DNA of 64,000 nucleotides, from contig JAFEDJ010000054.1 in NCBI GenBank assembly GCA_018241685.1, positions 424,298 to 488,297 of the forward strand, written 5' to 3'. Every line of letters starts with the position of its first letter. Position 1 is the stretch's first letter. The DNA comes from Pseudomonadota bacterium. GTDB lineage: Bacteria > Pseudomonadota > Gammaproteobacteria > Burkholderiales > Rhodocyclaceae. The translations under genes were made by a program, and so were the position numbers. Of the stretch, positions 56,080-63,944 are shown in pieces. Under the pieces are notes generated by a model. That model was not told the DNA's origin and did no database searches. It saw only the letters and a list, made by a program, of their open reading frames with translations.

Positions 56080-57605
56080 TCGATGCCATAGCGCCTCAGC
56101 CGGTTGGCGATGGCGGAGTGGGAAGTACCAAGGCGCTTGGCCAAGCGGCGGCTCGACGGAAACTCGCGGTACAGGCGCTGCAGCAGGCTCTTCTCGAAAT
56201 CGGCAACGGCCTGTTCCAGGCTCGCAACCTCTCGCTCATCGCCGGCCTGCGCAGGCGCGGCGACCTGGGCAAGCTCCAGGTCTTCCACGTTGATGACGTT
56301 GCGCTCCGTCATCGTCACCGCCCGGAAGATCACGTTCTGCAACTGGCGCACATTGCCCACCCACGGGTTGGCCAGCATGGCGGCGCATGCGCCCTGGGAC
56401 AGGCGCATGGGTGGGCGCGATGCCTGGGTGCAGGCGCGACCGAGGAAGGCGTGGGCGATCGGCAGGATATCGCCGGGGCGCTCGCGCAGCGGCGGAACGT
56501 GCAGGTGGAGCACGTTCAGGCGGAACAGCAGATCCTGGCGGAAATGGCCGCTGCTCACCATGTCCTCGAGCTTGCGATGGGTGGCGCTGATGATGCGTAC
56601 GTTCATCCTCACCTCACGATCGCCGCCGACCCGCCTGAAGCTGCCGTCGTTGAGGAAGCGCAGCAGCTTGGCCTGCAGATACGGTGACATCTCCCCGATT
56701 TCGTCGAGGAACACCGTGCCGCCATGCGCCAGCTCGAGCAGGCCGGGCTTGCCGCCGCGCAGGCCGCCGGTGAAGGCCCCCGCGGCGTAACCGAAGAGTT
56801 CGCTTTCGGCCAGGCTTTCCGGCAGGGCCGCACAGTTGAGGGCAAAGAAAGGCTGGCCGCAGCGGCTGCTGCCGGCGTGGCAGGCGTGAGCCAGCAGCTC
56901 CTTGCCGGTGCCGGTTTCGCCGGTGATCAGCAGCGGCGCATCCACCGTGGCCATGCGGGCGGCGCGCTGCTTGAGCTGCTCCATGGCGGGCGAGCTACCG
57001 AGGACGGCCTCGAAACCACCGGCATCGTAGTTCTGCAGGGCGCTCATGCGCTCGCCCATGCGGCTCGGGGCGTGCAGGGTCATCACCGCGCCGGCGACGC
57101 GGCCGCCCGCCTCGTGCAGCGGCATCGTTTCCAGCATGTAGGGCTCGCCGTTCATGACGACCTCGCAGACCGGCAGGTGGTAGCCCCCGTTGACCAGCTC
57201 GCGCAGCAGTTCGGGGTTGCCGATCAATTCCTGCATGGAGGTGCCGATCAGGCGTGTCTCGTCCAGGCTGCAGGCGCCGATTGCCGCCCCGTTGGCGACC
57301 ACGATGCAGCCCGCTTCATCGACCGCGAAGATCGGATCGGGCTGGGAGGCGAGCAGGGCGTCGAGGTAGAGGCGCCGCTGGGCGCCCGGCAGCATCTGCA
57401 CGGGCTCCACGCTGCGTACCCCTGCCACCCCCATCAACTGGGCGCGCAATTCGTCGAGGCAGGCCTGATCGACGGCGGGGGCCTCGATGAAGATATGCGG
57501 CGGATCCACCTCCACCGCCGTCACGTTGAAGCTGCGCCGGGCCAGCTCTGCCAGCACTTCCTGGGCGATCCCGACCCGGTCGGAAAAGAACACATCGATG
57601 CGCAT
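56076..57605 (-). CDS. TyrR/PhhR-like sigma-54 activator
   Basis: 509 residues. N-terminal ACT domain (MRIDVFFSDRVGIAQEVLAE), PAS domain (about 80-185, QPDPIFAVDEAGCIVVANGAA), AAA+ domain with Walker A GETGTGKE (229-236), GAFTGG (276-281), Walker B GGTVFLDE (295-302), and a TyrR-type C-terminal helix-turn-helix (RRLAKRLGTSHSAIANRLRRYG). The sigma-54 contact loop has GAFTGG instead of the usual GAFTGA. Divergent from the dadA operon, whose promoter is sigma-54 type, so activation of that operon is likely. ATG 57605 gives the standard TyrR N-terminus. Confidence 0.88.
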   Translation of the reverse strand: MRIDVFFSDRVGIAQEVLAELARRSFNVTAVEVDPPHIFIEAPAVDQACLDELRAQLMGVAGVRSVEPVQMLPGAQRRLYLDALLASQPDPIFAVDEAGCIVVANGAAIGACSLDETRLIGTSMQELIGNPELLRELVNGGYHLPVCEVVMNGEPYMLETMPLHEAGGRVAGAVMTLHAPSRMGERMSALQNYDAGGFEAVLGSSPAMEQLKQRAARMATVDAPLLITGETGTGKELLAHACHAGSSRCGQPFFALNCAALPESLAESELFGYAAGAFTGGLRGGKPGLLELAHGGTVFLDEIGEMSPYLQAKLLRFLNDGSFRRVGGDREVRMNVRIISATHRKLEDMVSSGHFRQDLLFRLNVLHLHVPPLRERPGDILPIAHAFLGRACTQASRPPMRLSQGACAAMLANPWVGNVRQLQNVIFRAVTMTERNVINVEDLELAQVAAPAQAGDEREVASLEQAVADFEKSLLQRLYREFPSSRRLAKRLGTSHSAIANRLRRYGID

Positions 57606-57632
57606 GAAGAGCCCGTAATGAATTCGATACAG

Positions 57633-57731
57633 CGTATCGATAATGATACGGGCCATTCAAGTCACTGAGTAATAAGGGTAATCAGCAGCAAAACCAGCCT
57701 GCGCCGCGCAATCCGTAACGATATCGATACG
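57633..57731. promoter_or_regulatory. Two 18-bp palindromic operators between the activator and dadA
   Basis: CGTATC-GATAAT-GATACG (57633-57650) and CGTAAC-GATATC-GATACG (57714-57731) share half sites CGTATC/GATACG separated by six bases, the same geometry as TyrR boxes (TGTAAA-N6-TTTACA). The first lies 28 bases before the activator start (autoregulation), the second about 98 bases before the dadA transcription start. Confidence 0.72.
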
Positions 57732-57793
57732 AAAATTTTTGAGAAACAACCGAGAAATTACACAACCAGTTGTTTTTAATGGATTTTCCTTGA

Positions 57794-57810
57794 TGGCACG
57801 GTAATCGCTA
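57794..57810 (+). promoter_or_regulatory. Sigma-54 promoter of the dadA operon
   Basis: TGGCACGGTAATCGCTA differs from the consensus TGGCACG-N4-TTGCW at one base, with GG (57795-57796) and GC (57807-57808) exactly ten bases apart. Start near 57820; dadA begins at 57858. Confidence 0.8.
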
Positions 57811-57857
57811 AATGCCACTCATCCGAATGGCAACCCGTTTCATCAAGGAGAACTTCC

Positions 57858-59111
57858 ATGCATGTCCTCGTCCTCGGCAGTGGCGTCATTGGGACCACCA
57901 TCGCCTACTACCTGGCCAAGGCCGGGCACCAGGTCACAGTGGTGGACCGCCAGCCCGGACCGGCGCTCGAGACCAGCTTTGCCAACGCCGGAGAGGTATC
58001 ACCCGGCTATTCCGCACCGTGGGCAGGGCCAGGCGTTCCGGTCAAGGCGATCAAGTGGATGCTGATGCACCACAGCCCGCTGGTCATCAAGCCCATGCTC
58101 GACCCCACCATGTGGCGCTGGACCATGGCCATGCTGCGCAACTGCACGGAGGCGGCCTACCAGGTCAACAAGAGCCGGATGGTGCGCATCGCCGAGTACA
58201 GCCGCGACTGCCTGAAACAGCTGCGCGCCGATACCGGCATTGCCTACGACGAGCGCACCCAGGGCACGCTGCAGCTGTTCCGCACCCAGAAGCAGTTCGA
58301 CGGCATCGGCAAGGACGTAGAGATCCTGCGCCAGTCCGGCGTGCCCTTCCAGGTGCTCGACCGGGACGGCTACCTGGCCTACGAGCCCGCCCTGTCCCAG
58401 GTCAAGCACAAGTTCGTCGGCGCCCTGCGCCTGCCGGGGGACGAGACCGGCGACTGCTACAAGTTCACCCGCAACCTGGCCGGCATGGCCGAGTCGCTGG
58501 GGGTGACGTTCCGCTTCGGAACCACCATCACCGACATCGAACAGGATGGGCAGCGCATCACCGGCATCCACACCAGCGCCGGTACGCTGGCGGCCGACCA
58601 GTATGTGCTCGCCCTCGGCAGCTACTCGACCCGGCTCCTCAAGCAGGTGGGCATCGACGTTCCGGTCTATCCGGTGAAGGGCTTCTCCATCACCGTGCCC
58701 ATCACCGACCAGGCCATGGCGCCGGAGTCCACCATCATGGACGAGACCCACAAGGTTGCCGTCACCCGCCTGGGCGACCGGATCCGGGTCGGCGGCACCG
58801 CGCAGCTGTCAGGCTTTGATCTGGGCCTCGAAGCGGGACGACGCAAGACCCTGGAGTTCGTGGTGTCCGACCTCTTTCCCCACGGCGGCGACCTCTCCCG
58901 GGCCGAGTTCTGGACCGGCCTGCGTCCGATGACGCCGGACGGCACGCCCATCATCGGCAAGACCCGCTTCGACAACCTGACCCTCAGCACCGGCCACGGC
59001 ACGCTGGGCTGGACGATGGCCGCCGGCACCGGCCGCGTGGTGGCGGACATGCTCAGCGGCCGCAAACCCGAGATCCCCGTGGCCGACCTCAGCGTCGCGC
59101 GCTACGCCTGA
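57858..59111 (+). CDS. dadA: D-amino acid dehydrogenase small subunit
   Basis: 417-residue FAD enzyme oxidising D-amino acids, chiefly D-alanine, to the keto acid with electrons passed to the quinone pool. FAD motif VLGSGVIGTTIAYYLAKAGHQVTVVD at the N-terminus, NAGEVSPGYSAPWAGPG, YPVKGFSITVPI, and the C-terminal GHGTLGWTMAAGTGRVVADML match DadA. Start preceded by AAGGAGAACTTCC. First gene of a four-gene unit with ridA-like, permease and racemase genes. Confidence 0.95.
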   Translation: MHVLVLGSGVIGTTIAYYLAKAGHQVTVVDRQPGPALETSFANAGEVSPGYSAPWAGPGVPVKAIKWMLMHHSPLVIKPMLDPTMWRWTMAMLRNCTEAAYQVNKSRMVRIAEYSRDCLKQLRADTGIAYDERTQGTLQLFRTQKQFDGIGKDVEILRQSGVPFQVLDRDGYLAYEPALSQVKHKFVGALRLPGDETGDCYKFTRNLAGMAESLGVTFRFGTTITDIEQDGQRITGIHTSAGTLAADQYVLALGSYSTRLLKQVGIDVPVYPVKGFSITVPITDQAMAPESTIMDETHKVAVTRLGDRIRVGGTAQLSGFDLGLEAGRRKTLEFVVSDLFPHGGDLSRAEFWTGLRPMTPDGTPIIGKTRFDNLTLSTGHGTLGWTMAAGTGRVVADMLSGRKPEIPVADLSVARYA

Positions 59112-59160
59112 CCTCACCCTGCACGACCCCACACCAATCCATAACCGAGGAGACACCACC

Positions 59161-59535
59161 ATGCACGTCATCGCCACATCCGGAGCCCCCCAGGCCATCG
59201 GTCCCTACGCCCAGGCCATCGTTGTCGACGGCTGGCTGTTCAGTTCGGGGCAGATCCCGCTGACGGCCGCCGGCGAGCTGCTCGCCACCGATATCGAAGC
59301 CCAGACCGAACAGGTGTTCGACAACCTCAGCGCCGTGCTGGAGGCGGCCGGCGCGTCCCTCGCCCAGGTCGTCAAATGCACCGTCTTCGTCAAGGACCTG
59401 AATGACTTCGCGCGCCTCAACGCCGTCTATGAGCGCCGCTTCGGCGCCCACAAGCCGGCCCGTTCAACGGTCGAAGTGGCGCGCCTGCCCCGCGACGTCC
59501 AGGTCGAGATCGAAGCCATCGCCCGCCTGGGCTGA
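59161..59535 (+). CDS. RidA/YjgF family imine deaminase
   Basis: 124 residues. Family signature GPYAQAIVVDGWLFSSGQIPL, CTVFVKDLNDFARLNAVYERRF, ARSTVEVARLPRDVQVEIEAIA with the substrate-binding arginine in ARSTVEV. RidA proteins hydrolyse reactive enamines/imines, which DadA generates or PLP enzymes leak, so its place between dadA and the racemase makes sense. GAGGAGACACCACC precedes the start. Confidence 0.92.
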   Translation: MHVIATSGAPQAIGPYAQAIVVDGWLFSSGQIPLTAAGELLATDIEAQTEQVFDNLSAVLEAAGASLAQVVKCTVFVKDLNDFARLNAVYERRFGAHKPARSTVEVARLPRDVQVEIEAIARLG

Positions 59536-59586
59536 CGGCGCGTCCCATCGTCTGATCCGGCGGGGCCGGACTGAAAGGAATTTGTC

Positions 59587-60999
59587 ATGACAGATGTCAA
59601 AACACTGCTTGCCGAGGAAGGGCGTCACGAGGCAAGGGATCTCCACCGTGGCCTGAAGGACCGGCACATCCAGATGATCGCCCTCGGCGGCGCCATCGGC
59701 GTCGGCCTGTTCCTGGGCGCCGGCCGGGCCATTGCCGTTGCCGGGCCGGGGCTGCTGCTGAGCTATGCCCTCGGCGGCCTGATCATCTTTTTCATCATGC
59801 GCGCGCTTGGTGAGCTCCTGCTCTACCGCCCGGTGGCCGGCTCCTTCGCCACCTACGCCGAAGAGTTCATCGGGCCCTTCGCCGGCTTCGCAACCGGCTG
59901 GTCCTACTGGTTCACCTGGGTGACCATCGGCATGGCCGAGATCACGGCCGTCGCCGTGTATATCCATTACTGGTTTCCCGAGGTCCCCCAGTGGATACCG
60001 GCGCTGGTCACCCTCGCCGTGCTGTACACGGTCAATCGCATCTCGGTGGCGCTGTTCGGCGAGCTGGAGTTCTGGTTCGCGCTGATCAAGGTCGTCACCA
60101 TCGTCGCGATGATCCTGATCGGCCTGGCCATCATCTGTTTCGACCTGACGCCCCTCGGACCTACGGCCAGCTTCTCCAACCTGTGGAGCCACCAGGGCTT
60201 CATGCCCTTCGGCATCCTGGGCGTCGTGATGACGCTGCAGATCGTCATGTTCGCCTACCAGGGGGTCGAACTGATCGGCGTCACCGCCGGCGAGGCGCAG
60301 AACCCGGAGAAGGTCCTGCCGAGCGCCACCAACAGCATCATCTGGCGCATCCTGGCCTTCTACCTCGGCGCCCTCGTGGTCATGATGGCCCTCGTGCCCT
60401 GGAGCGAGCTCAAGCCCGGCGTCAGCCCCTTCGTCTTCGTCTTCGAGCGCATCGGCATTCCCGGCGCGGCCGGGCTGATCAACTTCGTCGTCATCACCGC
60501 GGCGGCATCGTCCTGCAACAGCGGCATCTTCAGTACCGGCCGCATGCTCTACACCCTGGCCCAGTTCCGCCAGGCGCCGCGAGCCTTCGGCAAGGTGGAC
60601 CGGCACCACCTGCCGGCCAACGCCATCACCTTCTCGGCGGCCCTGATGAGTATCGGCGTGGTGCTCAACTACATCGTGCCGGAGGAAGTCTTCGTCTGGG
60701 TGACCAGCATCTCCCTCATCGGCGCGTTGTGGACCTGGTCGGTCATCGTCATCGCCCACCTCGGCTACCGCAAGGCCGTGGCCGCCGGGCAAGCCAAGGC
60801 GGTGGCCTTCCGCATGCCGGGCGCCCCCTACATGAACTGGATCGTGGTCGCCTTCATGGTCGCCGTCGGCGCCCTCCTCGCTCTCGATCCCAGCACACGG
60901 GTCGCCCTCTACGTGGCCCCCGCCTGGTTCGCCCTGCTCGGCATCGGCTATCGCCTGAGCAAGGCCGGAAGACCGCAGCTCGTCGCCACCAACGCCTGA
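59587..60999 (+). CDS. Amino acid permease, APC family (CycA-like)
   Basis: 470 residues, about 12 membrane segments. APC superfamily signature near the N-terminus: RHIQMIALGGAIGVGLFLGAGRAI, then ALGELLLYRPVAGSFATYAEEF, YQGVELIGVTAGEAQNPEKVLP. It resembles the D-alanine/D-serine/glycine permease CycA group. Operon position with dadA and alanine racemase supports alanine as substrate. Preceded by AAAGGAATTTGTC. Confidence 0.92.
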   Translation: MTDVKTLLAEEGRHEARDLHRGLKDRHIQMIALGGAIGVGLFLGAGRAIAVAGPGLLLSYALGGLIIFFIMRALGELLLYRPVAGSFATYAEEFIGPFAGFATGWSYWFTWVTIGMAEITAVAVYIHYWFPEVPQWIPALVTLAVLYTVNRISVALFGELEFWFALIKVVTIVAMILIGLAIICFDLTPLGPTASFSNLWSHQGFMPFGILGVVMTLQIVMFAYQGVELIGVTAGEAQNPEKVLPSATNSIIWRILAFYLGALVVMMALVPWSELKPGVSPFVFVFERIGIPGAAGLINFVVITAAASSCNSGIFSTGRMLYTLAQFRQAPRAFGKVDRHHLPANAITFSAALMSIGVVLNYIVPEEVFVWVTSISLIGALWTWSVIVIAHLGYRKAVAAGQAKAVAFRMPGAPYMNWIVVAFMVAVGALLALDPSTRVALYVAPAWFALLGIGYRLSKAGRPQLVATNA

Positions 61000-61079
61000 T
61001 TCCACCCGGACCCGCCCTCACCCCCTCGGCGGGTCCGCTCGACACCGCCCACTCACGCCTCATCTCGAAGGACCCCGGC

Positions 61080-62204
61080 ATGACCGACCAGCACCCCATC
61101 AGGGCAGGCGCCCTGCTCAGCATCGACCTCGACGCCCTCTGCGACAACTGGCGGAGCCTCAAAGCCAGGCTGGCCAGTGCGGAATGCGCCGCCGTGGTCA
61201 AGGCCGACGCCTATGGCCTGGGCGCCGAGCGGGTTGCCCCGGCGCTGTATCGCGCCGGCTGCCGCAACTTCTTCGTCGCCCATCTCAACGAAGGCATTGC
61301 GCTCCGCCCCGCCTTGCCCGCCGATGCATCCATTTACGTCCTGCACGGCCCCCACCCTGGCGACGAGCGCGAGTTCGTCCACCACCGGCTCGTTCCCGTC
61401 CTCAACAGCCTGCCGCAACTCGGCGCCTGGCAAGCCCTCGCCCGCGACCTGGATACCGTCCTTCCGGCCATTCTCCAGGTGGATACCGGCATGGCCCGCC
61501 TCGGCCTCGCCCCCGACGAATTCGAACGCGTGGCGAGCAGCCCGGCCTTGCTGCTGGGGCTCTCGCTGAAGTTCATCATCAGCCATCTGTCCAGTGCCGA
61601 AGACCAGGACAACCCGGTCAATCCCCTGCAGCTCGCGCGCTTTCGCCAGGCCATGGCGCGCTTGCCCGGCGTCCCCGGCAGCCTCGCCAACTCCTCCGGG
61701 ATCTTTCTCGGCGACGACTACCACTTCAACCTGGTCCGCCCGGGCGCCGCGCTCTATGGCGTTGCGCCGGTGGCCGGGCAGGCCAACCCGATGCGGCCCG
61801 TCATCCGCCTGCAGGGCAAGGTTCTGCAGACGCGCACCATCGCCGCCGGCACAGCGGTCGGCTATTCCCACACCTGGACCTCACCACGCCCCTCGCGCAT
61901 CGCCACCGTGGCGGTCGGCTATGCCGACGGCTATCTGCGCAGCCTCAGCAACCGCGGCACCGTCAGTTGCGATGGCATCCCGCTGCCCCTCATCGGCAAC
62001 ATCTCCATGGACACCCTCATTGTCGACATCACCGACCTACCGGAAGGACGCATCGCGGAAGGCGAACTGCTCGACCTCGCCGACCCGCTGAATGGCGTGG
62101 ACGCCATCGCCGCCCGGGCCGGCACCATCGGCTACGAGATCCTGACCAGCCTGGGACGCCGCTATGCACGCCGCTACACCGGAGGTGGCGGGGAAGACGT
62201 TTGA
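61080..62204 (+). CDS. dadX: Alanine racemase, catabolic
   Basis: 374-residue PLP enzyme interconverting L- and D-alanine. Active-site lysine in AVVKADAYGLG (Lys41), catalytic tyrosine in GTAVGYSHTW, and the C-terminal domain with VGYADGYLRSLSNRG and GNISMDTLIVDITD. Gene order dadA-...-dadX suggests the catabolic paralogue. The 21-bp repeat array begins nine bases after its stop codon. Start at 61080 follows AAGGACCCCGGC. Confidence 0.93.
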   Translation: MTDQHPIRAGALLSIDLDALCDNWRSLKARLASAECAAVVKADAYGLGAERVAPALYRAGCRNFFVAHLNEGIALRPALPADASIYVLHGPHPGDEREFVHHRLVPVLNSLPQLGAWQALARDLDTVLPAILQVDTGMARLGLAPDEFERVASSPALLLGLSLKFIISHLSSAEDQDNPVNPLQLARFRQAMARLPGVPGSLANSSGIFLGDDYHFNLVRPGAALYGVAPVAGQANPMRPVIRLQGKVLQTRTIAAGTAVGYSHTWTSPRPSRIATVAVGYADGYLRSLSNRGTVSCDGIPLPLIGNISMDTLIVDITDLPEGRIAEGELLDLADPLNGVDAIAARAGTIGYEILTSLGRRYARRYTGGGGEDV

Positions 62205-62213
62205 GGCGTCGAG

Positions 62214-62423
62214 TTGAACCATTGCGGTCCGGACTTGAACTTGAGATCCGTAAACTTGAACTCGAGATGCACAGACTTGAACTGTCGATGCCGTGACTTG
62301 AACCCGTGAGCCGTGGATTTAAACCGTCGGGGCTCGGACTTGAACTTTCGATACCCGGATTTAAACAAGTTCAAGTCCGGGTTGAACTGGTTCAACGAAA
62401 AGATGAACTCGCGGAACTCAGCG
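62214..62423. repeat. Ten tandem 21-bp units with phased TTGAAC
   Basis: TTGAAC (or TTAAAC, ATGAAC) recurs at 62214, 62235, 62256, 62277, 62298, 62319, 62340, 62361, 62382 and 62403, exactly 21 bases apart each time. The remaining 15 bases of each unit vary, though many end in GGAC or GGAT. Twenty-one bases is two turns of DNA, so all motifs face the same side. The unit is also a heptad codon repeat: DLN-x4 on the plus strand (one stop) and FKS-x4 on the minus strand. No convincing start codon with a ribosome binding site on either strand. Confidence 0.9.
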
Positions 62424-62767
62424 CCGCAGGAGTTCAAATTGGAGCTTCAAGGGTTCAAATGCGAGGGATGACAGTCGGGCTCGGGAGGACTGCGGCCTCA
62501 TCGTGGGGCTGGGCCTGTTCCTCGCAAGGCAGCCCCACGGGGCGGGGCATTGATGACGTTCAGAGATCGTGCCTGCCGGCTTCGCGCGGCACGGACTCTT
62601 CTGGGCGATAAGGGACGAGCGTAGAAAGTTGAGGCGGCGGGTCGTCGTCGGCCTTTGCAGACATAGAACCGGCGCCGCATCAGCGGCTGGTATCTGCTGG
62701 TCAGCAGTCATTGGAGTCGGCTCAGCAATAAAGGTCTGCTTTCTTTGGCGCCGTATGGCGGCACTCG
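62424..62767. other. Intergenic transition region without a supportable gene
   Basis: Begins with three degenerate, inverted copies of the motif (TTCAAA, TTCAAG, TTCAAA at about 62433, 62446 and 62454), then about 300 bases of mixed composition. Short overlapping frames exist on both strands but none has a ribosome binding site, a recognisable motif or consistent codon bias. G+C falls across it from the level of the main window to that of the cassette region. Confidence 0.5.
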
Positions 62768-62825
62768 ACCCAATATTGCCGTTGAGCTTTGAGGAAAGCT
62801 GTCCCTCTCGACTGCAGTGTTAGGC
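62768..62825 (-). repeat. Degenerate attC site at the array end
   Basis: A perfect core GTTAGGC (62819-62825) pairs with a degenerate partner ACCCAAT (62768-62774). Inner arms TTGCCGTTGAG and CTCGACTGCA are mostly complementary, and the centre is AGCTTT-GAGG-AAAGCT. It lies directly beyond the stop of the minus-strand cassette gene 62836-63195, where its attC should be. Confidence 0.55.
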
Positions 62826-62835
62826 TCTTGAAAGC

Positions 62836-63195
62836 TCAATTCTTTTCCAGCTTGATGGATGTGCCAAGAGATGATGCCTTGAAGTTGGTTGCCACATCGC
62901 TGCCTTTGAATTGGAGTACTAGCTGGGCAGAACCGTTCCAGCGGGGGACGATCGCGTTCCCTTCTTCTGGCAATTGCAACACTTGCTCTGACTGCCCGCC
63001 GCGAGCTACCCAGACTTCGATTGCTGGAGACTCTCCGCCAAAGTGGGGGCCATACACAACTTCGCGTACTTCGGCCGTGTACGTGCCGTGGGGAGAGGTT
63101 GTACGCGAAAGGAGGGTCACCTCCGGAGCGCGAGAGCACGCGGCCAGAACTGTTGCCGCAGTGAAAATGAGGAGTCGAAAAGCGAAGACTTCCAT
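62836..63195 (-). CDS. Cassette-borne lipoprotein, unknown function
   Basis: 119 residues. Lipobox VLAAC (Cys about 20), then a beta-rich domain (SPHGTYTAEVREVVYG, SPAIEVWVARGGQSEQVLQLP, RWNGSAQLVLQFKG). Not recognised as a named family. Its base composition is lower in G+C than the chromosome upstream. It starts five bases from one attC site and ends before another, the layout of an integron gene cassette. Confidence 0.75.
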   Translation of the reverse strand: MEVFAFRLLIFTAATVLAACSRAPEVTLLSRTTSPHGTYTAEVREVVYGPHFGGESPAIEVWVARGGQSEQVLQLPEEGNAIVPRWNGSAQLVLQFKGSDVATNFKASSLGTSIKLEKN

Positions 63196-63199
63196 TCCA

Positions 63200-63287
63200 G
63201 CCTAACCTAGGTAAGGGGCACTGCGCGGAGCTCTATCGCGCAGCGTCCAGCGACCGAAGGGAGCTGGCCTTGACCGCATTGTTAGGC
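63200..63287 (-). repeat. attC recombination site between two cassettes
   Basis: GCCTAAC (63200-63206) and GTTAGGC (63281-63287) are the two simple cores (RYYYAAC/GTTRRRY) of an 88-bp attC. The inner boxes GGTAAGG (63210-63216) and CCTTGACC (63268-63275) pair with one extrahelical base, a structural hallmark of attC. Between them are CTGCGCG/CGCGCAG and CCAGC/GCTGG stems. Confidence 0.82.
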
Positions 63288-63299
63288 AATGTGCGCCCG

Positions 63300-63719
63300 C
63301 TAACTAAAGAATTGCACAAGATCATAGTTGGCGATTGATTTAGCAAGACCAATAGGAGAGACGCCGTAATTGTTTTCCTTATTTCGGTCAGCACCAGCCC
63401 CCAGCAGTAGCTCAATTAGCTCTCCACCACCGTTCGAGTTGAAAGCAGCTATTGAGAGTGGTGTATTGCCATTAGCGTCGGTCAAGTCAACTTTCGCTCC
63501 GGCTTGAAGCAATGCGTCGCTGACGGAAAGACTATTTGACTGGGTAGAAAAATGCAGAGGACTAAATCCATTGTCATCCATGGCATTAGGGTCTGCACCA
63601 GCGAGCAATAGTGCATTCACTTTAGCCAGGTCAGCATCCAGAGCAGCATAGTGAAGTTCCGTTCGCCCCATGCGATCCACACCCGGGCGTTCGTTCTTCT
63701 TCGGAGTTTTGCGTATCAT
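63300..63719 (-). CDS. Cassette-borne ankyrin-repeat protein
   Basis: 139 residues with about four ankyrin repeats: MGRTELHYAALDADLAKVNALLLAGADPNAMDDNGFSPLHFSTQ, ALLQAGAKVDLTDANGNTPLSIAAFNS, and ELIELLLGAGADRNKENNYGVSPIGLA. No signal peptide. Ankyrin proteins bind other proteins; the partner is unknown. Low G+C and position between an attC and a GTTAGGC core mark it as a gene cassette. Begins six bases from the core at 63725-63731. Confidence 0.88.
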   Translation of the reverse strand: MIRKTPKKNERPGVDRMGRTELHYAALDADLAKVNALLLAGADPNAMDDNGFSPLHFSTQSNSLSVSDALLQAGAKVDLTDANGNTPLSIAAFNSNGGGELIELLLGAGADRNKENNYGVSPIGLAKSIANYDLVQFFS

Positions 63720-63724
63720 TGTTT

Positions 63725-63744
63725 GCCTAACTTGGTTTTAGGCC
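63725..63744 (-). repeat. Integron core site with collapsed attC
   Basis: GCCTAAC (63725-63731; GTTAGGC on the minus strand) marks the recombination point in front of the ankyrin cassette. On the minus strand the partner may be GCCTAAAAC about five bases away (63736-63744), giving a site only about 20 bp long, far shorter than a working attC. Confidence 0.55.
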
Positions 63745-63749
63745 GCGCT

Positions 63750-63863
63750 TTAACTGAAGGCACCATACCAGCAACTACCAGAGCACGGCGCGAGAAATGC
63801 ACCAAATGCGGCAAGAAGAACAAGTAGCGAAAATAACCAAAAAACTCCAACAAGAGTAACCGT
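63750..63863 (-). pseudogene. Fragment of a cassette gene for a small membrane protein
   Basis: The minus-strand frame encodes about 37 residues with a membrane segment (GVFWLFSLLVLLAAFGAFL) and a cysteine pair (PCSGSCWYGAFS) before a TAA at 63752-63750. No start codon with a ribosome binding site is seen; upstream the frame runs into DNA belonging to the adjacent insertion sequence and meets a stop at about 63911. Read as the 3' end of a cassette gene cut by the IS. Confidence 0.45.
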
Positions 63864-63944
63864 GCTGAGCCTTAGCCCATTGCGTTGTACACAACTCTTC
63901 CAGTCCTCTTAGACTCCAGTTCTGAGTGATTTTTCGGACCAGCG

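Noticed and set aside
62214..62423. CRISPR array
   Set aside because: Units are 21 bp with a conserved core of only six bases and no constant repeat/unique spacer structure; no cas genes nearby.
62174..62437. Minus-strand 87-residue frame of FKS-x4 heptads through the 21-bp array
   Set aside because: Starts only at a TTG without a ribosome binding site and overlaps the dadX 3' end. Reported as a DNA repeat, with the reading noted.
62569..62823. Plus-strand frame of 84 residues before the cassettes
   Set aside because: No ribosome binding site, no motif, and it runs through the probable attC site.
63884..63895. GTTGT-AC-ACAAC palindrome as an integron core site
   Set aside because: GTTGTAC does not fit GTTRRRY; more likely part of the IS end.
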